A stretch of 64,000 bases of DNA, taken from the NCBI GenBank assembly GCA_052035235.1, contig JBPOHT010000020.1, positions 1 through 64,000 of the forward strand, read 5' to 3'. The translations under genes and the position numbers were made by a program. Positions 32,559-41,664 of the stretch are shown here, one piece after another. This stretch comes from Solimonas_A sp052035235. Lineage in GTDB: Bacteria; Pseudomonadota; Gammaproteobacteria; Nevskiales; Nevskiaceae. Each line of letters opens with the position of its first letter. The first letter of the stretch is position 1. The notes below the pieces were generated by a model, which made no database searches, was not told the DNA's origin, and saw only the letters and a list, made by a program, of their open reading frames with translations.

Positions 32559-34730
32559 ATGAACCACTTTGCTGTGACGGGCGCTCGTGCCCGCGGGGCA
32601 GGTCTGCTGGCGGGGCTGATGAGCTGCGGCCAGGCAGCGGCGATGGACTACCAATGGGGAGACGCCAACGTCTCGCTGACGGGCCGCGCCAGCATCGGCG
32701 CCATGTGGCGCATGGAAGAACGCGACAACCGGCTGGTGGGCAAGCTCAATGTGCCCGGGCAGCAGGGCCTCTGCGCGCGCGACGACTGCATCGACCTGGG
32801 CGGCGACTCCGAGCCCAACCAGCGGCTGGTGGACGCCCAGGGCGCCTTCATCGGCCATGCCTTCGACGACGGCAACCTCAACTACGACCAGTACGACCTG
32901 ACCTCGGCGGTCGCCCGCCTCAAGGCCGACATGACCCTGACCTGGGGCGAAACCCTGGTGAAGCTGTCGGGCGTCGGTTTCTTCGACGCCGTGAACGTCG
33001 ATGCCTGGGACCATCACCCGGACACCACGCACCAGCCGGGGCGCACCCGTCGCTCGCAGGCCGTGGAGCGCGACCTGGGCACCGACATCGACCTGCTGCA
33101 GGCCTACATCTCGCACAGCTTCGACGCCGCTGGCCACACCGTGAACGTCGCGGTAGGCCAGCAGGTACTGCGCTGGGGCGAAAGCAACCTGGTGGCCCTC
33201 AACAGCCTGGCCGAGATCAATCCGCCCGACGAGAACATCTTCTGGATGCCCGGCGCGCAGATTCCCGACGCCTTCCAGCCCGTACCGCTGGCGGTGATCT
33301 CGGCCGACCTCACCGATACGCTCGACGCCGAGGTGTCCTACCAGTTCGGCTGGCGACCCGCGCGGGCCGCCGCGGCCGGCGGCTTCATGTCGCTGTTCGA
33401 GGCCGCCAACGGTCGCGACTATTTCATCCTTACCCAGGGACAGACGCCGGAGGACCCCACCGGCGAGCACCACATCTCCGGCCTGGCCACCCTGCTCACC
33501 GACAGCTCCGCCACGGCGCGGATGATCGGCAGCAATGACCCCCAGGACGGCAGCCAGTACGGCCTACGCCTGAACTGGCGGGTTGACGAACTGCTCGGCG
33601 GCACGCAGTTCAGCTTCTACGCCGCGAACTACCACAGCCGCGTGCCCTATCTGAGCATGGTCGCGGGCGACGAATCCTGCATCCGCGACTCCACCAACAT
33701 CGTCGGCGCCGTGCTCGACTGCCCGCTGCTGGTCAGCGGCTCGCTGGACCTGGCCGACCTGCTCTACCACTACGTGGGCATCGACCTGGGCGGCATCCCG
33801 CCGATCGACATCGACCTGAGCAATGGCAACGACGCCCTGCCATTCGACACGCCCAAGGGCTTCCTGGACTACCCCGAGAACATCCAGATGTACGGCATCA
33901 GCTTCAACACCACGGTGGGAAGCTGGTCGCTGTCGGGCGAATACGCCTACCGCCCCAACCTGCCGCTGCAGGTGGCCCTGACCGACGTGATCATGTCCGC
34001 CGCCCAGCCGCTGTTCCCGCGTCAGGACATCGTCGTCGGTTTGCCTCAGCTCGCCACCATCCCCAGTGCGCGCAACTTCATCCCGGACTTCCTCAGCGTG
34101 TACCGCGGCTACGACAACAGCATCCCGGAGCGCTCGATCCAGGAAGGACAGATCATCCGCGGCTACGAGCGCATGAAGGTTGGCCAGCTCAACCTGTCCG
34201 CGATCAAGGCGCTATCCCGCTCAGACCTGCCCTTCGATATCGGCACCGACCAGATCCTGCTGCTGCTCGAAGGCGGCCTGACCCATGTCATCGACATGCC
34301 GGACCGCGACCAGCTGCAGTTCGAAGGCTTCATCCTGCACAAGAACACACACGCCAGCCCCGGTGCCGACGGCAGCGGCGCTGGTGGCGTGCCGGGCCTG
34401 CGCCTGACGCCGACCCAGCAGACCGACGGCTTCGCCGACGACTTCGCCTGGGGTTACCGCATCAGCGTCATGATGGAATACAACGACGTCTTCCTCGGCG
34501 TGAACATGAAGCCCTGGCTGATCTGGGGCCATGACGTGCAGGGCATCTCGCCGCTGCCGAAATCCGGCTACCAGGGCTTTGCGGAAGGCCGCACGTTCTT
34601 CCAGATCGGGTCCGAGTTCTACTTCTTCAAGGACTGGTCCAGCGGCCTCTTCTACCGCGGCTCCAGCGGCTCCAACGACACCCTGCGCGACCGCGACAGC
34701 CTCACCGCCTTCCTGGCCTATACGTTCTGA
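32559..34730 (+). CDS. DUF1302 outer-membrane protein
   Basis: The 723-residue protein has a signal peptide (about 1-28) and the DUF1302 pattern: an early D-Y-Q-W-G-D-A-N-V-S-L-T-G start, G-Q-Q-V-L-R-W-G-E-S-N-L, and a C-terminal beta-barrel ending in A-F-L-A-Y-T-F. The final Phe is typical of outer-membrane barrels. DUF1302 proteins often pair with DUF1329 and take part in hydrophobic-compound or lipid export/uptake in Pseudomonas relatives; no DUF1329 gene is nearby here. AGGAG precedes the ATG. Confidence 0.88.
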   Translation: MNHFAVTGARARGAGLLAGLMSCGQAAAMDYQWGDANVSLTGRASIGAMWRMEERDNRLVGKLNVPGQQGLCARDDCIDLGGDSEPNQRLVDAQGAFIGHAFDDGNLNYDQYDLTSAVARLKADMTLTWGETLVKLSGVGFFDAVNVDAWDHHPDTTHQPGRTRRSQAVERDLGTDIDLLQAYISHSFDAAGHTVNVAVGQQVLRWGESNLVALNSLAEINPPDENIFWMPGAQIPDAFQPVPLAVISADLTDTLDAEVSYQFGWRPARAAAAGGFMSLFEAANGRDYFILTQGQTPEDPTGEHHISGLATLLTDSSATARMIGSNDPQDGSQYGLRLNWRVDELLGGTQFSFYAANYHSRVPYLSMVAGDESCIRDSTNIVGAVLDCPLLVSGSLDLADLLYHYVGIDLGGIPPIDIDLSNGNDALPFDTPKGFLDYPENIQMYGISFNTTVGSWSLSGEYAYRPNLPLQVALTDVIMSAAQPLFPRQDIVVGLPQLATIPSARNFIPDFLSVYRGYDNSIPERSIQEGQIIRGYERMKVGQLNLSAIKALSRSDLPFDIGTDQILLLLEGGLTHVIDMPDRDQLQFEGFILHKNTHASPGADGSGAGGVPGLRLTPTQQTDGFADDFAWGYRISVMMEYNDVFLGVNMKPWLIWGHDVQGISPLPKSGYQGFAEGRTFFQIGSEFYFFKDWSSGLFYRGSSGSNDTLRDRDSLTAFLAYTF

Positions 34731-34743
34731 TCAAGGGATTTCA

Positions 34744-34783
34744 TCCTCGCGTCATACCGGTGCTAGCCGATATGACGCGAGGA
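34744..34783. repeat. 13-bp inverted repeat after DUF1302 gene
   Basis: TCCTCGCGTCATA (34744-34756) pairs with TATGACGCGAGGA (34771-34783) around a 14-nt loop, without a T-run. It could protect the transcript end or act as a weak terminator. Confidence 0.55.
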
Positions 34784-34827
34784 GCACGGTGCAAATCAAT
34801 CACCGGCCCTGCGCCAACGCCTGGCGA

Positions 34828-35802
34828 TCAGGCTCCGGCGTGCAAGCCCATCGCCGCCGCGCCCAGCAACCCCGCCTGCGGATGCAGGATCAACTGCGTC
34901 GGGACCGCACGCATCAGCGGCGCATGGCACCCCTTGGTCTCGAAGCGCTGGCGGAAGGCACCGCGCTGCAGGCGCGGCAACAGCTTCTGCGCCACGCCGC
35001 CATGCAGGAACACGCCCTGCCAGGCGCCGAAGGCCAGCGCGATGTCGCCGGCGATGCCGCCGAGCATGGCGCAGACACGGTCCAGCGCCTGCGCGGCGAG
35101 GCCTTCCGGCTCGAGCTCCGCCAGTGCGGAGATATCCGCGGGCGTCTCCGCCTGAGGAGTGCGCCCGGCCATCTCGCAGAGCGCGTGATAGACGTTGACG
35201 ATGCCCATGCCGGACACCAGGCGCTCGCCGGAAACCCGGCCATGGCGCTCCGCCAGCAGGCGCAGGATCTCCGCCTCGGTTACGTCGACCGGCGCAAAGT
35301 CCATGTGCCCGCCCTCGGATTCGATCACGGTCATGTGCGAACCCTCGGCGATCAGTCCGCTGACGCCCAGGCCGGTGCCCGGGCCTAGCACGGCATAGGC
35401 CTGCCGCGGTCGCCCCTTGGGCGTGGGCACCTGGCCAATCGGGGCCAGGTCCTCGCCGTGCAACAGCGGCAAGGCACGACTCACCGCCGCAAAATCGTTG
35501 ATCACGCGCAGCGATAAACCCAGCGACACCGCAGTGTCGCTTACCGAGAAAACCCAGGGATTGTTGGTGATGCGGACGCGGTCCGCCGTCACCGGGGCGG
35601 CTACCGCCAGCAACGCTCTCCGGGGTCGCGCAGCGCCGGTCTGTGCGAAGTAGTGCGCCGCGGCTTCCGCCAAGCCAGGGAAGTCCGCACAGCGCAGCGG
35701 CATCACCGCCTCCAGCCGTGGCCGACCCTCGCCGGGCGAGGCCAGTGCGAAGCGGACGTTGGTCCCTCCGATATCGCCGACCAGCAAGCTTGCAGGTTCC
35801 AT
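34828..35802 (-). CDS. glk: Glucokinase
   Basis: The ATG at 35802 (M-E-P-A-S-L-L-V) gives 324 residues, the usual length of bacterial Glk. It has G-D-I-G-G-T-N (9-15), G-P-G-T-G-L-G-V-S, and E-G-G-H-M-D-F-A-P typical of the E. coli-type Glk. It phosphorylates glucose to glucose-6-phosphate in the cytosol. The gene is monocistronic and divergent from the HExxH protein gene. Confidence 0.95.
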   Translation of the reverse strand: MEPASLLVGDIGGTNVRFALASPGEGRPRLEAVMPLRCADFPGLAEAAAHYFAQTGAARPRRALLAVAAPVTADRVRITNNPWVFSVSDTAVSLGLSLRVINDFAAVSRALPLLHGEDLAPIGQVPTPKGRPRQAYAVLGPGTGLGVSGLIAEGSHMTVIESEGGHMDFAPVDVTEAEILRLLAERHGRVSGERLVSGMGIVNVYHALCEMAGRTPQAETPADISALAELEPEGLAAQALDRVCAMLGGIAGDIALAFGAWQGVFLHGGVAQKLLPRLQRGAFRQRFETKGCHAPLMRAVPTQLILHPQAGLLGAAAMGLHAGA

Positions 35803-35953
35803 GTCAGGTCCATTCGTTCGGGCGTTTCGCCCTGTCACCCAGGATGCCGTTGCGACTCACGCGCCCGGGGCCATTCCAAGTATCTCAGCATGGACGCTTG
35901 GCGGGTGGCCACGGTTCCCTACAGCGTTCCGGGTCGGCATCGTAAAATGCGCC

Positions 35954-36448
35954 ATGGACCCGGACGTGATGCGGACAAGCGAACTGGCGGCGGGCGCGCT
36001 CGAGGCGCTGCTGGCGCCCTATGGCCTGCGGCTGCATTGGCTGCCGCCCGGCACCACCATCCCTGGCAGCTACTGGGGCGAGACCGAGGCCGGCCTGGTA
36101 GGGGACGGGCTCTACCTGCGCGCCGACACGCCCGTGCACTCCGCCCTGCACGAGGCCTGCCACTGGGTCTGCGTGGACGCCGCACGCCGCAGCACGCTGC
36201 ATACCGACGCCAACGGCAACGACCAGGAGGAAATGGGGGTCTGCTACCTGCAGGCCTTGCTGGCGGATGATCTCCCCGGCTATTCCCGGGTCCGCCTGTT
36301 CGCCGACATGGACGCCTGGGGCTACAACTTCGTGCTGGGCAGCGCCGCGGCCTGGTTCGAGCACGACGCCGGCGATGCCCTCCTGTTCCTGCAACAGCAC
36401 GGGCTTGTCGATGCCTCCGCGCGACCGAGCGGGCGCTGCCGCGGCTGA
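35954..36448 (+). CDS. HExxH-motif protein, putative zincin-like
   Basis: The 164-residue protein starts at ATG 35954. It carries H-E-A-C-H (His66, Glu67, His70) and an acidic Q-E-E-M at 91-94, which could complete a gluzincin- or metzincin-like zinc site. No signal peptide is seen. I know of no function for this family. It lies 38 bp before the zinc-cassette genes on the same strand and could share their transcript. An unannotated metallopeptidase is possible but the rest of the fold is not recognised. A TAAAAT just before the start may be a -10. Confidence 0.7.
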   Translation: MDPDVMRTSELAAGALEALLAPYGLRLHWLPPGTTIPGSYWGETEAGLVGDGLYLRADTPVHSALHEACHWVCVDAARRSTLHTDANGNDQEEMGVCYLQALLADDLPGYSRVRLFADMDAWGYNFVLGSAAAWFEHDAGDALLFLQQHGLVDASARPSGRCRG

Positions 36449-36486
36449 ATCGCCAGACTGGACTTGCGCCCGCATCAGCGCGTAAC

Positions 36487-36780
36487 GTGCCGCCCGTGAG
36501 AATCCGGACCCGCCAGTCCCTGCTGCTTGTCATGGCCCTGCTGCTGGGCCAGTGGCTGGCGTTCGCCCATGACAGCCTGCACCCGGCCATCGGCGCCGAC
36601 GTGCACTGCCAGCTCTGCGCCCATGTGCAGAGCCTGGCCTCCGGATTGCCCGCCAGCAACACGCAGGTCAGCTTCGTGGCTTTCGCGCACGAAGCACCCC
36701 AGGCGGCCGTAGCCCTCGTCACCTACGCCTCACCGCGCCGCGCCTGCCCCATCCGCGGCCCTCCCGAAACCCAGGCCTGA
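36487..36780 (+). CDS. Small membrane-anchored Cys/His protein, copy 1
   Basis: The 97-residue frame starts at GTG 36487; a GTG at 36496 is an alternative. A hydrophobic segment (about 11-27, possible signal anchor) is followed by H-D-S-L-H-P-A-I-G-A-D-V-H-C-Q-L-C-A-H, then L-A-S-G, a hydrophobic stretch, and the end P-I-R-G-P-P-E-T-Q-A. The Hx3H...CxLCxH layout could bind metal or haem. Similarity to DUF2946-type proteins found beside TonB receptors is possible but not certain. It is the first gene of a duplicated cassette with a TonB receptor. Confidence 0.7.
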   Translation: MPPVRIRTRQSLLLVMALLLGQWLAFAHDSLHPAIGADVHCQLCAHVQSLASGLPASNTQVSFVAFAHEAPQAAVALVTYASPRRACPIRGPPETQA

Positions 36781-36849
36781 AGCTGCTGCACCGCTTTGCG
36801 CGCAGGCCGCCGGCCTGCGCTGCCTTGTCCATTTCTTTCGGGATTCACC

Positions 36850-38916
36850 ATGAACGCTTCCGCTTCCCGCGGCGCGCAGGCCCTGCCTGCCGCGCGCCGT
36901 TTCCCTTCGCTGTTCCCGCTGCTCGCACTGCCCGCCGCGGCGATGAGCTTCCCTTTCACCGCCGCAGCCGATGAAGTCGCTCCGGCCATCGAACTGGCCC
37001 CGGTCGTCGTGCAGGCCAGCGCCCTGGGCCGTACCGCCGATGAGCTGGTGCAGCCGGTCACCGTGCTCGCCGACGAGGATTTGCAGCGCAAGCGCCGCGG
37101 CACCCTCGGCGAGACCCTGGAGAACGAGCCGGGCATCGCTACCACCGACTTCGGCCGTGGCGCCGGGCGCCCGGTGATTCGCGGCCAGGCCGGCCCGCGC
37201 GTGGAGGTGCTGCAGAACGGCCTGTCCACCATGGACGTCTCCGAACTGAGTCCGGACCACGCCGTGACGATCGACCCCGCGCACGCCGAGCAGGTGGAGA
37301 TCCTCAAGGGCCCCGCCACCCTGCTCTACGGCAACGGCGCTTCCGGTGGCGTGGTCAACGTGCGTGACGCACGCCTGCCTGAGGAGGTCCGCGAGGGCCT
37401 GCATGGCGGCTTCGACACCTCCTGGGGCAGCAACGGCGATGCCGGCGCCTTCAGCGGTGAAGCCGGCTACGGCAGCGGCCCGCACCAGCTGCGCGCCGAT
37501 TTCGGCTGGCGCAAAGCGGGCGACTACGACCTGGCAGGTCCCGCCAACGTCGACGGCAGCGGCCCGCGCGGGCGCTTGCCGAACAGCGATGTCGAGGCTC
37601 GCTCCGGCGGCGCCTCTTATTCCTGGATCGAGGACAGCCGCACCCTGGGGCTGGCGGTCAGCCGCTTCGAGTCGCAGTACGGCCTACCGGTGGAAGAGGC
37701 CGCCTACATCGACATGCACCAGACCCGCGTCGATGCCCAGGGCATCTTCCGCAACCCGATGGCGGGCCTGGAATCAGTGAAGCTGCGCCTCGGCAGCTCC
37801 GAGTACGAGCACACCGAATTCGAGGAGCCCGGCGTACCCGGCACGCGCTTCGACAACCGCCAATACCAGGGTCGCGTGGAAACGGTACACGCGCCGCTGG
37901 CCGGCTTCCGCGGCGTGGTCGGCCTGCAGCTCAACTGGCGCGACTTCCAGGCCATCGGCGACGAGGCCTACGTGCCGCCGGTATTGAGCCGCCAGGCCGG
38001 CCTGTTCGTCGTGGAGGAGCGCCCGTGGAGCCTCGGCAAGCTCGAGATCGGCGTCCGCGTGGACCGCAACACCAACGATCCCGAGAGCCTGCCGGCACGC
38101 GACTTCACGCCGCTGAGCTTCTCGCTGGGCTCGGTGTTCAACCTCGGCCCGTACTCGCACCTGAAGCTCTACGCCACCAGCTCCGAGCGCTCGCCGGCGC
38201 CCGAGGAGCTCTACGCCGAAGGTCCGCATGCCGCCACCGCCACCTACGAGCGCGGCGACAACGGCATCGGCAAGGAGCGCGCGCAGAACCTGGAGCTGGG
38301 CTACGACTATCACCGCGAGCGCTGGAGCCTGCAGGCCAGCGTCTACTACAACCGCGTCGCCAACTACATCTACCTCGCCGAGAGCGACCAGGATGCCGAT
38401 GGCGTGGCCGACCGCGTGGACGAAGACGGCGTGCTCGACCCGGCGGGTGACTTCATGCTGGTGGACTACCGCCAGGCCGACGCGAAGTTCTGGGGCTACG
38501 AGGCCTCCGCCGGCTACGCGCTGCTGAACCAGGGGCCGCTGCATCTGGACCTGCGCCTGTTCACCGACCAGGTGCGCGGTGAACTCGAGGACGGCGGCAA
38601 CCTGCCGCGCATCACGCCGCAGCGCTGGGGCCTGGGCCTGGACGGCCGCTGGCAGCAATTCGCCGGCAGCCTCGACTACATCCGCGTGGACCGCCAGGAC
38701 CGCATCGCCTCCCTGGAGACGCAGACCGCGGGCTACAACCTGCTCAATGCCAGCCTGACCTGGCGCGTGCAGGGCGACGAGCAGTCCGGTACCTCGCTGT
38801 ACCTGCGCGGTACCAACCTGCTCGACGAGGACATCCGCCGCGCCACGTCCTTCATCAAGGACGCGGTGCCGGCGCCGGGACGCGGCATCTACGCCGGCCT
38901 GCGGTTCTCGTTGTAG
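36850..38916 (+). CDS. TonB-dependent receptor, ZnuD-like, without His-rich loops (copy 1)
   Basis: The 688-residue receptor has an N-terminal signal region, a plug domain with E-Q-V-E-I-L-K-G-P-A-T-L-L-Y-G-N-G-A-S-G-G-V-V-N-V, and a barrel ending in Y-A-G-L-R-F-S-L. The plug and barrel match the second receptor closely. At the two places where that copy carries His-rich insertions, this one has short neutral segments. A D-Q-D-A-D-G-V-A-D-R-V-D loop looks like a calcium site. It probably imports a metal chelate; zinc is inferred from its neighbours. Confidence 0.88.
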   Translation: MNASASRGAQALPAARRFPSLFPLLALPAAAMSFPFTAAADEVAPAIELAPVVVQASALGRTADELVQPVTVLADEDLQRKRRGTLGETLENEPGIATTDFGRGAGRPVIRGQAGPRVEVLQNGLSTMDVSELSPDHAVTIDPAHAEQVEILKGPATLLYGNGASGGVVNVRDARLPEEVREGLHGGFDTSWGSNGDAGAFSGEAGYGSGPHQLRADFGWRKAGDYDLAGPANVDGSGPRGRLPNSDVEARSGGASYSWIEDSRTLGLAVSRFESQYGLPVEEAAYIDMHQTRVDAQGIFRNPMAGLESVKLRLGSSEYEHTEFEEPGVPGTRFDNRQYQGRVETVHAPLAGFRGVVGLQLNWRDFQAIGDEAYVPPVLSRQAGLFVVEERPWSLGKLEIGVRVDRNTNDPESLPARDFTPLSFSLGSVFNLGPYSHLKLYATSSERSPAPEELYAEGPHAATATYERGDNGIGKERAQNLELGYDYHRERWSLQASVYYNRVANYIYLAESDQDADGVADRVDEDGVLDPAGDFMLVDYRQADAKFWGYEASAGYALLNQGPLHLDLRLFTDQVRGELEDGGNLPRITPQRWGLGLDGRWQQFAGSLDYIRVDRQDRIASLETQTAGYNLLNASLTWRVQGDEQSGTSLYLRGTNLLDEDIRRATSFIKDAVPAPGRGIYAGLRFSL

Positions 38917-39029
38917 GGCGCCATCAGCAGACCCTGGGCTGATCCATGAAAGCCTGTAGCCAGCGGCCCCCGCCGCGGCCAGGACACGGCACTGGACCCG
39001 GCCCCCGCGCTTCGCGCGGGGGCCGGCCC

Positions 39030-39314
39030 ATGCGCGTGCGCGCGCACCATTCCTTGCTGCTGATCCTGGCCCTGCTGGCCGGCCAATGGCTGGTGCTCGC
39101 GCACGAGCTGGAACACCCCGCCCTGGGCGGCGACCTCGACTGCCATCTCTGCGTCCATGCGCACAACCTGGCCTCCGGTGCGCCTCCTGCCGTCGCCGTA
39201 CCGAAGCTCGCGGTGTATACGCAGGAAGTTCCGGCCACCGTCGCGGCCGTCGTCACCGTCACGGCACAGCACCGTCTTCAACCCATCCGCGGTCCTCCCG
39301 AAACCCAGGCCTGA
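39030..39314 (+). CDS. Small membrane-anchored Cys/His protein, copy 2
   Basis: ATG 39030 gives 94 residues. A hydrophobic segment (about 7-22) leads to H-E-L-E-H-P-A-L-G-G-D-L-D-C-H-L-C-V-H and then N-L-A-S-G, closely parallel to copy 1. The last residues P-I-R-G-P-P-E-T-Q-A are identical to copy 1. Around the stop codon, DNA is identical over more than 20 bp with the same region of copy 1, indicating duplication or gene conversion. It precedes receptor copy 2 by 65 bp. Function unknown; metal relay or sensing at the membrane is inferred. Confidence 0.7.
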   Translation: MRVRAHHSLLLILALLAGQWLVLAHELEHPALGGDLDCHLCVHAHNLASGAPPAVAVPKLAVYTQEVPATVAAVVTVTAQHRLQPIRGPPETQA

Positions 39315-39379
39315 AGCATCCGCCTGAACACCGGTGTGCGCGTCCGCGCTCGCCGTCCTGTGTCATTTCGGGAAACATC

Positions 39380-41572
39380 ATGAACGCATCTGCTATCCGC
39401 GGTGCGCGAGGCCTGCTGGCCGCGCGCCGCAAATCTGCTGTACTCAAATCATTCCGTCTGCGAGGCCTGACCCTGGCCGCCGCGGCCTTTCCACTCCTTG
39501 CCACGGCTGAAACACCAGCTGAATCGGCCGTGAAACTGGCGCCGGTGCAGGTCCAGGCCAGTCCGCTGGGCCAGACCACCGACGAACTGGTCCACCCGGT
39601 GGACGTGCTGTCCGGCGCCGATCTGCAGCGACGCCAGCGCGGCACCATCGGCGACGTGCTCGCCGACCAGCCCGGTGTCTCCAACGCGAGCTTCGGTCCC
39701 GGCGTCGGCCGTCCCGTGCTGCGCGGCCAGGGTGACGGCCGCGTGCAGGTGCTGGAGAACGGCATCGGCTCGATGGACGCCTCCACCATCAGCGCCGACC
39801 ATGCCGTGGCCAGCGACCCGCTGAACGCGGATCAGGTGGAGATCATCAAGGGCCCGGCCACGCTGATCTACGGCGGCGGCGCCTCGGCGGGCGTGGTCAA
39901 CATCGTGGATGACCGCCTGTCCGATGCCGTAACCCCTGGCCTGCAACTGCGCAGCGACCTGTCCTACGGCGACAACGCCGACGAGCGCAACGGCGCGCTC
40001 AAGGCGCGCTATGGCAAGGGCCCGCTGCAGTTCGGCGCACAGTACGCCCGCCGCAAGGCCGGCGACTTCGACATCCCCGGCTTCGCCGAGCGCCAGACCG
40101 AGGGTGGCAACGGTCATGACCATGATCATGATCATGACCACGAGCACGAAGAGCCGCAGTTCGACACCCTCGCCAACAGCCGCCTGGAAGCCGAAAGCTA
40201 CGGCGCCTCGGTGGCCTGGGCCGGCGAGCGCGGCATGCTGGGCGCGGCATTGAGTCGCTTCGAGACCAACTACGGCATCCCCGGTCACGCCCATGCGCAT
40301 GAACACGAGGCGGGCGAGGAAGAGGCCCACAGCCATGAAGGCATCCGTATCGACCTGGAGCAGACCCGCCTGGACCTGCGCGGCATCCTGAATTCACCGC
40401 TGCCCGGTTTCGAGAAACTGGAAGCCCGCGCAGGCATCAACGACTACGAGCATCGCGAGGTCTCCGCCGAGGGCGAGGTGCACACCACCTTCAAGGTGCG
40501 CGAGCTCGACGGGCGCGTGCAACTCAAGCACAAGCCGCTGCGCGGATGGACCGGTGTCGCCGGCCTGCACCTGGGCAACCGCGACTTCGAAGCCATCGGC
40601 GCGGAGGCCTTCGTTCCACCGGTGCAGACCCAGGGGCTGGGCCTGTTCCTGGTGGAGAACCGCGAGATCGGCCCGCACCTGCTGGAACTCGGGGCCCGCA
40701 TGGACCGCAGCCGCCATGAGCCCGATGCCGCGCTCCCAGACCTGGACTACACGCCGCTCACGCTCTCCGCCGGCATCAACTTCCTGCTGGCGGAACACCT
40801 GCACCTGCGGCTCAACGCCCAGCGCGCGCAGCGCGCCCCTTCGGCGGAAGAGCTGTACGCCAACGGTCCGCACCTTGCCACGCTGTCCTACGAGCGCGGC
40901 AACCTGGGCCTGGACAAGGAAACCGCCAACAACCTCGACATCAGCCTCAGCCGCGACCAGGGCCGCTGGACCTGGGACCTCGGCGTCTTCTACAACCGCA
41001 TCAACGACTACATCGCCCTGCGCGAGGTCGACAGCGATGGCGACGGCGAGGCCGACCGCGTGGACGAAAGCGGCGCCCTTCAGCCCGACGGTGAGTTGCT
41101 GCTGGTGGATTACATCCAGAAGGACGCGACGTTCTACGGCGCCGAGGTCTCGGCGGGCTACAAGCTGGTGGTCCGTGGTCCTTTCCGCCTGAGCCTCAAG
41201 GCCTTCGGCGACACCGTGCGCGGCAAGCTCAAGGACGACGGCAGCAACCTACCGCGCACCACGCCGACGCGCCTGGGCATCGGCGCAGAGGCCAGCTTCG
41301 GCCCCTTCGACGGCAGCCTGCGCTACATGCGCTCGCAGGAGCAGGACCGCACGGCGGCACTGGAAACGCCGACACCGGGCTACGACCTGCTCTCCGCGGA
41401 CCTGGCCTACACGCTCGAAGCCGGCAGCACCAGCACCACCTTCTACCTGCAGGGACGCAACCTGCTGGACGAGAAGATGCGCCTGAGCACGTCCTTCCTC
41501 AAGGACGTGGCACCGCTGCCCGGACGTTCACTGTTCGCCGGCATGCGCATCGACTTCCGTCCGCCGGTCTGA
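39380..41572 (+). CDS. znuD: ZnuD-like TonB-dependent zinc receptor with two His-rich loops (copy 2)
   Basis: The 730-residue receptor starts M-N-A-S-A-I-R-G-A, like copy 1. The plug has E-Q-V/D-Q-V-E-I-I-K-G-P-A-T-L-I-Y-G-G-G-A-S-A-G-V-V-N-I. Two extracellular-type loops are His-rich: about 246-258 (alternating H and D/E) and about 303-320 (H-A-H-A-H-E-H, later H-S-H-E). Such loops are the hallmark of ZnuD, the outer-membrane zinc receptor. A D-S-D-G-D-G-E-A-D-R-V-D loop is shared with copy 1. It is followed by an AztD-like gene 92 bp away. No Zur box was found upstream of the cassette. Confidence 0.9.
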   Translation: MNASAIRGARGLLAARRKSAVLKSFRLRGLTLAAAAFPLLATAETPAESAVKLAPVQVQASPLGQTTDELVHPVDVLSGADLQRRQRGTIGDVLADQPGVSNASFGPGVGRPVLRGQGDGRVQVLENGIGSMDASTISADHAVASDPLNADQVEIIKGPATLIYGGGASAGVVNIVDDRLSDAVTPGLQLRSDLSYGDNADERNGALKARYGKGPLQFGAQYARRKAGDFDIPGFAERQTEGGNGHDHDHDHDHEHEEPQFDTLANSRLEAESYGASVAWAGERGMLGAALSRFETNYGIPGHAHAHEHEAGEEEAHSHEGIRIDLEQTRLDLRGILNSPLPGFEKLEARAGINDYEHREVSAEGEVHTTFKVRELDGRVQLKHKPLRGWTGVAGLHLGNRDFEAIGAEAFVPPVQTQGLGLFLVENREIGPHLLELGARMDRSRHEPDAALPDLDYTPLTLSAGINFLLAEHLHLRLNAQRAQRAPSAEELYANGPHLATLSYERGNLGLDKETANNLDISLSRDQGRWTWDLGVFYNRINDYIALREVDSDGDGEADRVDESGALQPDGELLLVDYIQKDATFYGAEVSAGYKLVVRGPFRLSLKAFGDTVRGKLKDDGSNLPRTTPTRLGIGAEASFGPFDGSLRYMRSQEQDRTAALETPTPGYDLLSADLAYTLEAGSTSTTFYLQGRNLLDEKMRLSTSFLKDVAPLPGRSLFAGMRIDFRPPV

Positions 41573-41664
41573 GCCCCGGCCAATCCATGCACGACCTCTC
41601 CAACGGGCGGCGCTGCGGCGTCACGCCCGGAATCCGTCATACCCAATCCTTCAAGGAATCCATC

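Noticed and set aside
36449..36486. Zur-box search before the zinc cassette
   Set aside because: No GTTATA-N-TATAAC-like palindrome was found here or in 35803-35953, so no Zur site is claimed.
40115..40160. CAT/GAC tandem repeats as a possible CRISPR or microsatellite
   Set aside because: They are in frame and encode the first His-rich loop of the receptor.
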